64,000 bases of DNA. Origin: Apostichopus japonicus. Its lineage: Eukaryota; Echinodermata; Holothuroidea; Aspidochirotida; Stichopodidae. Positions 23,428 through 35,103 of the stretch are shown one piece after another. How positions within the stretch are numbered: position 1 is the stretch's first letter; each line of letters begins with the position of its first letter. The notes below the pieces were generated by a model. The model was not told the origin of the DNA, did not search any database, and worked only from the letters and a program-made list of their open reading frames with translations. The position numbers were made by a program, and so were the translations under genes. The stretch lies in NCBI RefSeq assembly GCF_037975245.1, contig NC_092570.1, positions 13,152,501-13,216,500 of the forward strand. The letters run 5' to 3'.

Positions 23428-26400
23428 CACTGTAAAAACACCTGGGTCATTTTGTGTGACCCATCTGCTGAGTCAGCCATACTGTACCCAGAAATGGGTC
23501 GTATTGGTTGAGTTATTACGCAAGATTGTTTGAAATTGTGAAATAGCTCGATGAAAGTTTGACTTTTTGCACTGGGTCACTCTCAAAGACTTTTCTCATT
23601 GGATAAGTTATGTCATGTGACCACTATCAGCGTTTTTGCATGACGCCTTTCGTAGACGACAGCTGAACACCGTCACACAAATCTACAAATCATACGTAAA
23701 TTCAGGACCAAGAAGGCAGTCTAAGTTGAATCAAAAACTTTGATGGGCTCTGAAAATGGACACGTTTATTAGTTCATCCTTGATGACTGGGTTTGCCAAT
23801 GTAAATACCAATATTCAAAGGTAAATATACGCCAAAGTATGCTGACTAGTTCAGGCCACAGGCGCTCGCAACGTTAATTAGTTAAATACTATATTATAGT
23901 ATGCCATTGTAGATATGATGATAGGCTAGGCCTAAGTAACATGTTATTAGTGCTGCGAGCGCCGTGGTTCAGACAAGCCCATAATTACCCTGATACAGTC
24001 ATAGTGATACTGATAGTGATACATAGATAGCTGTAATGTTAGACCTAACGTTTGGTCTTTGATAAAGCATAGGCCTAACCTCACGACGTAAGTTTAACTA
24101 AATATAACGTTAGAGGCTAAGACTAGTATAATGTTACTTGTTAATAGCTATCTTGCTGAACAGAGAGTTAAGAGTGCTATTAAATGTAGTAAAACAGTAG
24201 CATAATCAGACTTTTTAGTGGGGGTGGGGGAGAGCTGAAGGGTAGCAAGGAGTCTGTGCAAGGGGAGGGGGACAAGATATGGGGAAGGGGTGTAAGGGGA
24301 GGGATAAAATTCGTGTATTTAAGGGGTGGACAAGATGTAAAATGGTTCATCATTTCTATCTTACTAATTTACTTTTAATATGTATGTCAATTTGGGGCGA
24401 ATGGGGGTGACCAATTGAGGGCTTTTCCCCTACTGGGTTATGCCACTGCAGTAAAATATGATATACTTCAACAAACAGTCTTTGCCAAGACTATAGTCGG
24501 TGTAATTGAACAATTGAAGTTAACTATATATGTCCTATTTTTATCTGTGGACTATAGGTAGCATGGTACACAAAAGCCCATGGGAAACATCCTGCTACAG
24601 GCTATGCTACAGACTATCTTGAGGAAAGATTGCCCGAAAACGATCCCATGCCTTTAAGAAACAAGAAGCAACACCGAAAGAAGTAAAGAAGCCTACACCT
24701 GTAAAGTTCAACATAAAAACAGATCCAAAAGGTACTAATACCATTATCTTGAACAGTCTACATACAATATACTCAGTAAGGGATATGGGTCAATTTCTTT
24801 TAACTGTGTAGGCTAAGTAACTGATATTCCTACATCCTCAGTCATTCCTACTGGTATGTAATTAAATCGCATAAAATGTCATGATGATTTTTCACTTATA
24901 ACAGTCAGGTGCCAAGTTAAGTTGCTTGAACCTTAAACTTAGTATGTAGGTAGCCCTTTGTGAGTAGATGATCCCTCTATTTTTTTCATGGAGGTCCAAG
25001 GTCATTTGAGGTCAACAGAATCTTAAATCTGCTATGGTAATGATTCAAGTGAAAAGATTTGCTAATTATTTAAACTAGTGACAACAGAATTAAGTGTGCA
25101 TTGAAAGCAGCAATTTATTTTCTTTCTTCCAAAGGTTGGGACCAATCTTCCTCAATTCATGGAAGATGAGCTTAAGCAAGATTGAACTCAAAAGCAGCCA
25201 TTCGTCCTTGCATTTGGTGATAGAAGGTATCCGACTCAGTCATTTGTGATCATCGAAGGGGTTGCTCTGCCAGCAACAGATTTGATTGCAGCTTTTGATA
25301 TGTTTCAAATCATTGTACTTGTTTGACATAGCCTACCCCTGCCAGTGTCAAACAACCTGGGAATTTATACACAAATTCCTCATTAAGGTTAGTGAAGGGA
25401 AAGGAAAGGTTTCGACATCCCCTTCAGTAAGAAGCCTGCGTGCTTTTTTACGTAGTCAGTAAGAGATAAAAAGGTATGTTAACAACTTTGTCAAAAGTAG
25501 TGTTTAATATGATTTATTTGGTTTTTTATACATTGTAACCTTTTAGCATATAATTTTCTCAAAACACATATAAGGGATATGAACATATCTCCTGTAAACC
25601 TTGGGCAGTGCAACATTAGGTTAACACTTAGTTGATGGTCATTAACATGATGGGATGATTACATGAGGTTTTTTTAATAATGTTACATAATGTGACAAAG
25701 TTGTTTGCTATTTATGTTTGCATGTTATATTACCTTGAACAAGGGTTTTAGTTTCATTTGGTATTTGTTATCGTTAAGTTTAGAGGGACAAAAGAAGCAG
25801 AACTGCCTCACAAACAGTGGTGCAAAACTAGTGTTCTTCCATACATCATATGTGCACAACTAGCCAACAGCATGACCGATGTACATTTTTTGCCTGAGCA
25901 GCTGAAAATTTAATACATATTGTAACATATTGGTGGTGCAAAAATATTCATTCACAGTGTTTCCATTTATTGATGACTTTTCAGTGATTATAAGTCTTGT
26001 ACTGTATGTTATAAACAAGCTTTGCCTCATTTAAATCTAATGCTGTTTTGGTACAAGAACTACTGAGGAAATTATCACCTTTGGGGTATGCTTGCAAGAT
26101 TTTATTAATTGGCAGCTGGCCATAGGGTTTGTCTTGCCCCACCAACCCACTGCAAAATATGTTTGATATTGTCTTTGACTTTTGACCATGACAAAGCCCC
26201 CACCAAACATTGAGCTTTCCAAAATATTTGATTTCTTACAGCCACCATTTATGTACTACATGTCTTCTTTGTATACCTAACATTTTATACAATTGATAAC
26301 TATGGAATGTTGTTTATTTATATTCTTTAAAAACAATTAGAAATGCTAGCTAATAATCAAATTACTACAGTGACTAAGGATACAAGTAGAGAGTGAGTGC

Positions 26401-27113
26401 ATGCTCCAGTCTCGATTACAAACACTGCAGCAAACCTAGCTGTGAGATCAACAATTAAAGTCCTTCAAGTAGTACAGAACATATTCCTCAGTGAACTAAA
26501 GTTTGCGCACATGAATAAATGATCAGTTTTTTTTCAGTTAAGTATGTCAGGATTTTTAGGAACATTGCTTAATTTCCAATGATTCTCAATTGGTACATTA
26601 GCCTTAGCCTATGTTCTTGTGTTCATTGTTTGTTTAGTTTTATGGGTATCACAATACTCTGATTTTTACTGTTACTATGATGTTCTAGTTGGAATAAAAC
26701 AAAACGAATATCGATAATTATATGTGAACTAGAAGAAATTGCATGCTTTCATTGTAACACCACTTTGTGATTTGAATAAATTAATTTATCTTTAGGAATC
26801 GAAGTCTTATGTCATTTCTTTTATAGACTTCCTGCAACTGCAAATGTAAATTCAGCTTTGACCCATTTACGTGGTCAATTTTTTTGACCCAATCTGCTGG
26901 GCTGGTGGAGATTGCACTAACCACTGGGTCAAAAGCTGGGTCAAAGTAGCATATGGGTCAAAGTAGCGTATGGGTCAAAATAACCCAGTTTTAGGTCAGA
27001 TGTCAAATGACACAGATCCTTGGTCAAATTGACCCAAACCTGGGCTGGTGGAGATTCCACTAAGTTGCTGGGTCAAATTTGGGTCAAAAAATGACCCAAG
27101 TGTTTTTACAGTG
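23428..27113 (+). mobile_element. 3.7-kb TIR element with decayed, conserved ORF
   Basis: The left end CACTGTAAAAACAC (23428) continues as CTGGGTCATTTTGTGTGACC. The right end, read inverted from 27113, is CACTGTAAAAACAC then TTGGGTCATTTTTTGACCC. Subterminal GGGTCA units recur at 26860-27095. On the plus strand, exon-like blocks are seen at about 24559-24730 (VAWYTKAHGKHPATGYATDY) and 25194-25480. The second block holds QPFVLAFGDRRYPTQSFVII, then in another frame TTWEFIHKFLIKVSEG, ending RSLRAFLRSQ and a stop. This recalls an uncharacterised ORF common in aquatic-animal genomes. Its frameshift shows it is dead here. Superfamily and target duplication are unclear. Confidence 0.65.
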
Positions 27114-28092
27114 CATGATACCATGTGAACAGGTGAAGCCTACCCTTTTCTTAATATCTGTTTTTAACCGAATATCGCAATGACTTCGCTGATCACTTGA
27201 TTACTACCACAAAAGTCATAACGTGTGAACTTTCCATATACCTAGTCTTCAAAGGCACGACAGAGGAAGACTGAATTAGTATGCCTAAAACTTTAACACA
27301 GTACATACCATGTACGAAAAGGTGTACCTGCAGATATACTTTTTTTCGAATCCCTTAGATAACACATGCGTGACAAAAAAATACGTGAAAAGTGTGTGCT
27401 CAATATAGCCTATTGATGGTCAACTCAATTTAGTTCAATCGCATGATCGAATTCCCTTATCTTCAAAACTGGGGCCCTGTTAATGTTGACTGACTTTTCA
27501 TATTTTATCATCCAATAAGTTACTAATTACTGCGCCACGTTACTAACTTATCGTTGGTAGCTTTAGTATAGGCAGAATACGTGAAGTGATAGCAAATATT
27601 ATAATTATCAAAAGGAAGCGGTATCAAATTAGTTGAAGCTTTGGTAGAAGGGTAAGTTTGTCCATCGGCATATGAGGCTATGAGAGTCACTGGAGGAGCA
27701 GAAACAACAACCATGACTCGCGGTAATCCCATACACAGTATACGCTCAATGCAACATTCCTTACTAACTACTTATGCAAGACCTTTAAAAGTGAAGGACA
27801 GGAAATACTAATAATAATTATAAATAAATTATATATTCAGAAACACATTGGCTCTTGCTGTTAGGTTTGTTGCGAGCAGCAGTTACTCTTCAGCTGTTTG
27901 TATACCCCCCCATCCCCCACCCCCTCGACCCTCAAATTCCTCAAACCATCTTCCAATTCTTCCTCTGTATGGGTCACAGTGTAGATGGTTTTAAGTTTTA
28001 TGTTTCCAATAGAATCTTTTGTTATTTCATCCTTGAAACCTGATACGTTTGGAATGTTTGCTTATAGCTGTCAAGTTTATTTTGTTATAGGC
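27114..28092. other. No gene confidently seen
   Basis: A 69-codon minus-strand frame at 27523-27732 is not recognised. A C-rich patch lies at 27905-27930. Confidence 0.35.
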
Positions 28093-28748
28093 CACGAGAC
28101 CGAAGGTCCGCGAGACCGAAATTATAAAAGCTCCGCGACACCGAGGGTCTTCTAGACCGAGGTCCGCGAGACCGAATGTCCGCAAGACCCAAACTATTAC
28201 TAGGCCTATAAAAGTGTTAAGACAAATATAACTACCGGTAGTATAACGTTGATAAAGCGTATAATTAAAAAGAATTTACACCCATTTCTTTTCATAGTGT
28301 GCTGGGGCGGCTTGGATTTGATACTAGGCCTCCACCATTGGCGTAACCAGAGGGGCTTGCAGGGTGCGAAAGCCCCCGCTCTCAAAAGTCTTGCCCCCTG
28401 CTTTCGTCGCCTATGGTTGTTAAGGTTTATGTCTTCTAATTACCTGCTTCTCTTTTATCAAAAACACACATTTTGAAACTTTTTAGTTCAGTGAAAAATA
28501 CAAATACAATTTTTCCGAAAAAATGTTTTGTTCAAACAGTTATTTCTTTCTTTTTTGCTTTCTTGTTGTTGTTCTAGTAGATGCAAGGAATCATAAAATG
28601 GTGTCATTTAGGCTACGGTCACTTGGCTCGGACCTTCAGTCTGGCCAGGCTATCGATGGACCATCCATTGACCATCGATCTCGCGGACCATCGGTCTCGC
28701 GGACCATCTTTCTAGCGGACCATCGATTCGCGGAAATTCGGTCTCGTG
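28093..28748. mobile_element. TIR element with internal CGCGAGACC-type short repeats
   Basis: The ends are CACGAGACCGAA (28093) and its complement at 28737-28748. Each end carries a run of roughly 15-20-bp units built on GGTCCGCGAGACCGA: about four on the left (to 28190) and about five in inverse on the right (28655-28748). No transposase. A piece beginning GGCGTAACCAGAGG at 28338 looks like the end of another inserted element. Confidence 0.65.
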
Positions 28749-30300
28749 AAATTCCCCCGGTTATTTGTATTCAGAATTTCATTAAAGTACAATTGCTTTG
28801 TAGAAATATTAGGTTTCCTCCGTGAATAAGTGAAAAATATAATATCAGGAAAGACAACACATTTTCATCTTAATTTGCACTGATGACATCATTAACGCTG
28901 CAGTTGTTGTCAGACACATTATTAAAATACCACCCAATTTGGAAAAATGAATATCTTCGCCTTACAATAGTACGAGGATGTGGTAAGTTGAACCTATTCA
29001 GATGCCGAAAATGACCGCCATTTTATTAACCAAGTCACACATACAATATTATCTCTGCAAGTCACACAATACAATATTATATATATTATAATATTATATA
29101 CCATTAGTTTTTGTCGAATGCACTTTTTAGTAATTAACCCCCCCCCCCCCAACCACACATTGATAATAAAAGTAACAATAATGCGAATTGTAAATATATG
29201 AACCCAATTCAGGCCAATTGTTGATGTTCATTCAACAAAGCTTCACAGGCTTATATTACAAATCAATGGGTATCTTAGATGCGCATAACCTAATTATATT
29301 CTGTTGTTGATCAAAGCGTATGCAATACATAAAGAGACGCTTTATTCAGTTCTGACACGACGAGTCCTAAAATACACCAGGTCACGTGATTTATATTCTT
29401 CACGCCACCAGTATCTCACACGATACGTAATTTGAATAGGCCTAAACGACAGAATCATATTTTTCGCGGAACTGGTATATGGGATTTGGGTTATCCGGAT
29501 GCAAGGAATTCGATGGTCAAGTCAGGAGAAGATATATGTTACCGGACACTTTCCTTCAAGTTTTCATTTCTTTTCCCTCCTCGAGCCCTCAGTGACACGT
29601 GGTCACTGGGTTGTAGACCTTTACCACCACCCCCCCCCCCTCCCATCTCGTTAGGTCTGTATGGATGTATGTGTATGAAACCAGCAGGGTATGCTGCAGA
29701 ACTTTGTTAAATTGTAGTATTCTGAAGTAGTGAAGCCCTTCTAATGTTATTTTCTAGTGGTAAACTAACTGTTTGAACAGCATGTATTATCATTCTTGGA
29801 CCTAACGATCACACAACAACTAACTGTATCGTCAAATCTCAATCAGTTCATACGGTGTAACGCTATTATTAAATCAACAAAATCTATATTTAACACAAAA
29901 TTGTAACAATAAATAAGTCGTGCATTCCATACTATCTTTCGACCCAAAGCCCATTCTGTTTTCAAAAGCTGTAGCAACATCTTCAGATCAGACTATATGT
30001 TTGGGACGTATATGCATTACACAGATTTTCCTGCTGCAAAAGTGCTCAATACATATAGGCCTAAGTAGAGAAAATACATAATATAGTATACCTATAGTAC
30101 GGTAACTTACCACATGTTATTACTCTGAATTTCACGTCTGTGCGCAAATCCACTCGCCTGTGTGAATGACAGATACAATATCATACATAGCCTATAGTGG
30201 GTTTTTTTACTTCAAAATACTTTTAAAATCTTACCTGGAAATAAACTCTTGTATTAGATCTAATTTACAGCAGGTTCAAAAATGACAGCGGTTGCAATGC
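28749..30300. other. No gene seen
   Basis: AT-rich DNA with C runs at about 29140-29150 and 29632-29643. Confidence 0.4.
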
Positions 30301-30309
30301 AAGTCGAGT

Positions 30310-30890
30310 TGCTGGCTTTACTGCCAGTATATACGTGACTCGCTGTCCCACAGCACATCCGTACGACACAGTTAGTCAGTGCACTGGGTAATTGGCAAAC
30401 AGTACTAGCGTATGGGTCAGGGCAACTTACCGAACGACTGTGAAAACAACAAACCAATATAAGGTAGTTGATAGACCGTTCTCAGACCAGGGAGTTGTTA
30501 TGTTCCATAACAACTCCCTGCTCAGACTGCGTTGCATGTTTCAAGTTCAATCTCACGATTTGTGTTTGCGTGTCTGCATGTATAACACGAGACTTTGGCT
30601 TTCCTGTCAGTATATACGTGACTCGCTGTCCTACAGCACATCCGTACAGCACAGTTGGCCCAGGGAGTTGTTATGGAAACTCCCTGGATAGCCAGTGCAC
30701 TGCCCAGTGCACTGGATAATTGGCAAACAGTACTAGCGTATGGGGTCATAGGGCAACTTATCGAACACATTGAAAACAACAAACCAATATAAGGAAGTTG
30801 ATAGACCGTTCTCAGACTACGTTGCATGTTTCAATTTTAATCTCCTGATTTGTGTTTGTGTGTCTGCATGTATAACACGAGGCTAGCTAA
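30310..30890 (+). repeat. Tandem duplication (~285-bp units) with palindromic inserts
   Basis: AGTATATACGTGACTCGCTG occurs near 30326 and 30609, and ATTGGCAAACAGTACTAGCG near 30391 and 30719. The first unit is interrupted by a 33-bp perfect palindrome at 30488-30520. The second carries a 26-bp partly palindromic relative at 30661-30686. Confidence 0.75.
30488..30520. mobile_element. 33-bp palindromic insertion
   Basis: CAGGGAGTTGTTATG, TTC, then the exact complement. CTCAGAC is present on both sides (30481-30487, 30521-30527) but only once at the matching site of the second tandem unit (about 30812), which acts as the empty site. Confidence 0.65.
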
Positions 30891-31219
30891 TGTAAGATGG
30901 TCAGCTCTTACAGATTTTTGTTTTGTACCATAGTTTTACTAGTATATTAGTGTACTGTGCAGTGCTCATGACTGTGCAGAGGGGCTATACATTTGGACAG
31001 TAAAATTGTATGTTGTCTTGTGGCAGCAGAACGGTGGTTTAACACACCGGTGTGAAGTTAGATACTTATTCCCCGTTCCTCGTTCGATATTCGCGAATGA
31101 GAAACTGAGCTACCTATTCAGTTACGTATTCGACAATGGTATCGACGCAACACCTCTGGCAAGACAAAAGCTTTCTTACAAGATTTTCAACATTTGGTCG
31201 TGGAAAGAGGTTTATCTAT

Positions 31220-32960
31220 GGCCCATGGGTCATATGAACTCTAATGACTATGTGGAAGGGTACCATAATGCATCTTGCCCGGTCCAAATAGTTCTTGACC
31301 AACTAAAATGACCACTACTTCATCAGTTCTTAAATTAATGTAACGGGACCTGAAAAAAAAATCACTTTAGGCCCTAATCAAGACTAGCACGCCTTGGACC
31401 ACCTAACCAATGGGTCATATGAATTCTTAACACATTGTAGAAGGATTCCATAATGCGTCTTGCCCGGTCCAAGGAGTGATTGGCCAATTAAAATGACCAT
31501 TAAATCAACAACTTTTTAGATGAATGTACCGGGAACTGAAATAAAAACATTTGGGCCCTAATCAAAACCAGCACGCCTTGGACCACCAAACTAATGGGTC
31601 ATAGGAACTCTAAAGACATTGTAGAAGTGTACCATAATGCGTCATGCCCGGTCCAAAGAGTGCTTGACCAATTTAAATGACCACTAAATCATTACTTCGT
31701 AATTGAGTGTAACGGGACCACGAAAAAGCTTTGGGCCCTTATCCATGCAGCACGCCTTGGATCACCAAGCCGATAGTTAACATGAACTCTAAGGACATTG
31801 TAGAAGTGTACCATAATGCGTCGTGCCCGGTCCAAAGAGTGCTTGACCAATTTAAATGACCACTAAATCATAACTTCTTTAATGAGTGAAACGGGACCCC
31901 GAAAAAACTTTGGGCCCTAATCCATGCAGCACGCCTTTGATCACCAAACCGATGGCTAACATGAACTCTAAGAACATTGCAGAAGAGTACCATAATGCGT
32001 CGTGCACCGTCCAAAGAGTGCTTGACCAATTTAAATGACCATTAAATCATTACTTCTTTAATGAGTGAAACGGGACCCCGAAAAAGCTTTGGGCCTTAAT
32101 CCATGCAGCACGCCTTGGATCACCAAACCGATGGTTAACATGAACTCTTAGGACATTGTAGAAGAGAACCATAAAGCGTCTTGCCCGATCCAAAGAGTGC
32201 TTGACTAATTAAACTGACCACTAAATCATCACTTCGTTAATGAATGTAAATGGACCTGCACAAATCTGTAGGCCCCAGTCAAGACCAGCACGCCTTGGAC
32301 CACCTAACCAATGGGTCATAGGAAGTCCAAGGACATTGTCGAACGGTACCATAATGCGTCTTGCCCGGTCCAAATAGTGCTCGATCAATTGAAATGACCA
32401 CTAAATCATTACTTCTTCAATGAGTTAACGGGACCACGAAAAAGCTTTGGGCCCTTATCCATGCAGCACGCCTTGGACCACCCAACCAATGGGTCATATG
32501 AACGCTAATGACAATGTAGAAGAGTCCAATAATGCGTCTTGTCCGGTCCAAAGAGTGCTTGACCAATTAAACTGACCACTTAATCATCACTTCGTTAATG
32601 AATGTAAATGGACCTGCAAAAATCTTTAGGCCCCAATGAAGACCAGCACGCCTTAGACCACCCAACCAATGGGTCATAGGAACTCTAAAGACATTGTAGA
32701 AGGCTACCATAATGCGTCTTGTCCGGTCCAAAGAGTGCTTGACCAATTAAACTGACCACTAAATGATTACTTATTTAATGAAAGTAACGGGACCTGAAAA
32801 ACACCTTATGGCCCTAATCAAAACCAGCACGCTTTGGAGCACCTAACCAATGAGTCATATGAACTCTAAAGATATTGTTGAAGGGTACCATAATGCGTCG
32901 TGCCCGGTCCAAAGAGTGCTTGACCAATTTAAATGATCACTACATCATCACTTCTTAAAT
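31220..32960 (+). repeat. ~179-bp tandem repeat array, left arm
   Basis: Each unit contains AGCACGCCTTGGACCACC, CCAATGGGTCATATGAAC, GTACCATAATGCGTC, GCCCGGTCCAAAGAGTGC and TTGACCAATTTAAATGACC. The block CACGCCTTGGA recurs every 178-181 bp from about 31389 to 32830. Units differ by scattered substitutions. Confidence 0.85.
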
Positions 32961-33625
32961 TAATGTCCATCTCATATGTTATGTATCGTGCGTTTAGTGT
33001 CAACCGGTAGCATTACAAATTGCATTTTGGACCCGCAGGGAATGAAAAAGAGAGAACTCGTTTTAGGTGCATTCCCATTAATGGCCGCATGTCTATATAT
33101 GGCCAAATTCTGTCGGAAAGTTTATAAAATTCAAGAAAGCCTCTAAATGACTTCTGAATTCATCGATATGTTAGCATATAACACTTTAACTTGCTCAAAT
33201 CACTTACGAAATTTCAGCCTAATCAAAAGGGAAAAATTGCCATGTGGCAGTTATTAGAACACAATGGCATAAAGCGACAGCATCTTTCTAGGGCTGTAGC
33301 AAGGCCGTAGCCATCTGTAGCAGGCTTGTAGCAGGCATGCACCGCCATGATAGCCCAATGAAGCTTATGAAGCTTACAGCCGGACAATCAATCAAAGAAA
33401 TAAACCATCCCCTATATAGGCCTACCATGCATTAATGGTACATGCACTAACGTTCAAACGTTGAACAATATCACTTTAACTCTCCTAACGTGGGTCAGAG
33501 ACTGCATTCGTAGAAGGAAAGATATTCCGATATTTAATTCATATGGGAATACAAATGCGAAAAAGCAGTTAAACTCAGGTGCGTATCCAGGGGGGGGCGT
33601 TGGGGGCGCGCGCCCCCCGGGTAAG

Positions 33626-33785
33626 AAAAAGAGGAGAGAAAAAAAAGAGAAGAAAAGAGGGAAAAAAGAGGGGAAAAAGAGGAGGAGGAGAGGAAGGAAG
33701 GGAAAAGAAAAAGAAGAAAGAGAGAGGAAGGAGAAAAGGAGGGAGTAAAAGAAAAACGCGAAGACACCGGGAAGAGAAAGAGTAA
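33626..33785 (+). repeat. Polypurine tract
   Basis: About 160 bp almost purely A and G on the plus strand (GAAAAAGAGGAGAG-type). The lysine/arginine/glutamate-rich frames over it are composition artefacts. Confidence 0.85.
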
Positions 33786-34436
33786 CAGTGACATCATTAC
33801 AGCGCTGAAGGGTAGCCAGTGACGGATCAATGATTTCGTAAAAGTGTGCCTCACCCTACCCCTTACACCGACAACTCCATTTTTTTGACGTTTCCATTTT
33901 CCTCTCTCACTAATGATCTATATATATACTTTATATGGTCTATCATAACGCGTGTGTAGAATTGTGCTCTGAAACCAACTGTGGCTGGTCTCGAACTCGA
34001 CCGTGTCGTCGGGGAACATGACGCATTTTGGGATGGGGGCAACCGCCCCCCCCCCCCCCATTCAGCATTTTTTAAATGATATCGCTAAGTAATTTCAAAA
34101 TAGAAAGTGCTTAGATGCAACTTACAAGGCCTGGGAAGTGTCATTTCCAGCGATCTGAGAGACATTTTCGGCCAAAATTTGCTTGTACGCTTCGCGCTAA
34201 CAAATGGTCCTGGGTAGTGCCATTTCCAGCGATCTGGGAGGCATTTTCGGCCAACATTTTCTTGTACGCTTCGCGCCAACTTATGATGGCGCTACGCTTA
34301 GATAATTTGCCTACAGGCTTCGCCCCTCCCTTGGCAAATTCCTCGCTACGCGCCTGTTCGAATTTGTAACGCAAACAGCAGATATCACATCATATCAGTG
34401 AGCATGAAAATGGCATTTCCATGATGAAAATCCTCA

Positions 34437-35103
34437 AACTGTCCGACTTGCCTGAAAAAGTAACCGAAAATTTTCGCGCGCAAAGCGCGCGTTCAACGTG
34501 TCAATATCATATAAGCAAGCATCGGTTATTACATCGCTTGCTATCATGTACCGTGCGGTCCGTTCAAATTGCGCAGTATACCGCGGGATGCTAATGTAAA
34601 CAACGACATGTCTCATGTAGATGTATAAAAAGTATGGAGGTTCAATTATGTCAAAAGTTTCTTTTACATTAGTAATGGCGAATTAGGGGCTGCACCCCCG
34701 CCGCGCAGTGGCGGAGCGTCCATACGGTCAGGGGGGCGGATGCCCCCCTGACGGACTCAAATGGACTGCTGGCGCCTTTTTCAGCTCTTTACCACTTTTT
34801 ACTTATTCGCGATTATTGACTTTTTTATTGCGCTCTCATCTACTTATTGACATTTCTCACATTTTGTTGGTGGAATTTGGCGATGACACCCTATTCTTCG
34901 TTTATCTGCAAATTAGCCAGGCCCTGAAAGGGTCATTTCCGGCGATCTAGGGAGTATCTTTACTCGAAAATTTTCTGTGCGCTACGCGCCAACCAGTGGT
35001 GGCCCTCCGCTTAGATAGTGTCGAAAGCGCCCCTACAGACCATTCTCGCCCCTTCTGACCAATACCCCTAGCTCCGCCACTGCCGCCGCGCCTCCTACGC
35101 CTA
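34437..35103 (-). mobile_element. Dispersed repeat inserted in the R12 family copy, related to 48767-49151
   Basis: The right terminus, read on the minus strand, is CATAGGCGTAGGAGGCGCGG. The inner block TTTTCGCGCGCAAAGCGCGCG and the neighbouring text match 49000-49120 in inverse. The 12-kb copy of the host repeat runs directly from AAACTGTC to GTTCGG, so it is the empty site. The left end is probably truncated. Confidence 0.5.
34706..35082. mobile_element. hAT-like non-autonomous element
   Basis: The left end CAGTGGCGGAGCG is inverted at the right as AGCTCCGCCACTG. The 8-bp duplication CCGCCGCG is at 34698-34705 and 35083-35090. An 8-bp duplication with CAGTGG-type ends is typical of hAT transposons. 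377 bp, no ORF. Confidence 0.75.

Noticed and set aside
27523-27732. 69-codon minus-strand frame with APPVTLIASYADGQ
   Set aside because: Not recognised and no partner exon found.
28080-28200. CRISPR-like short repeat array
   Set aside because: Repeats are contiguous and mutated with no unique spacers, and the DNA is eukaryotic.
31006-31311. 101-codon plus-strand frame
   Set aside because: It lies in the head and first unit of the foldback arm; the corresponding copies elsewhere are not open.
33534-33854. Serine/phenylalanine-rich and lysine/arginine-rich frames on both strands
   Set aside because: They are readings of the polypurine tract.
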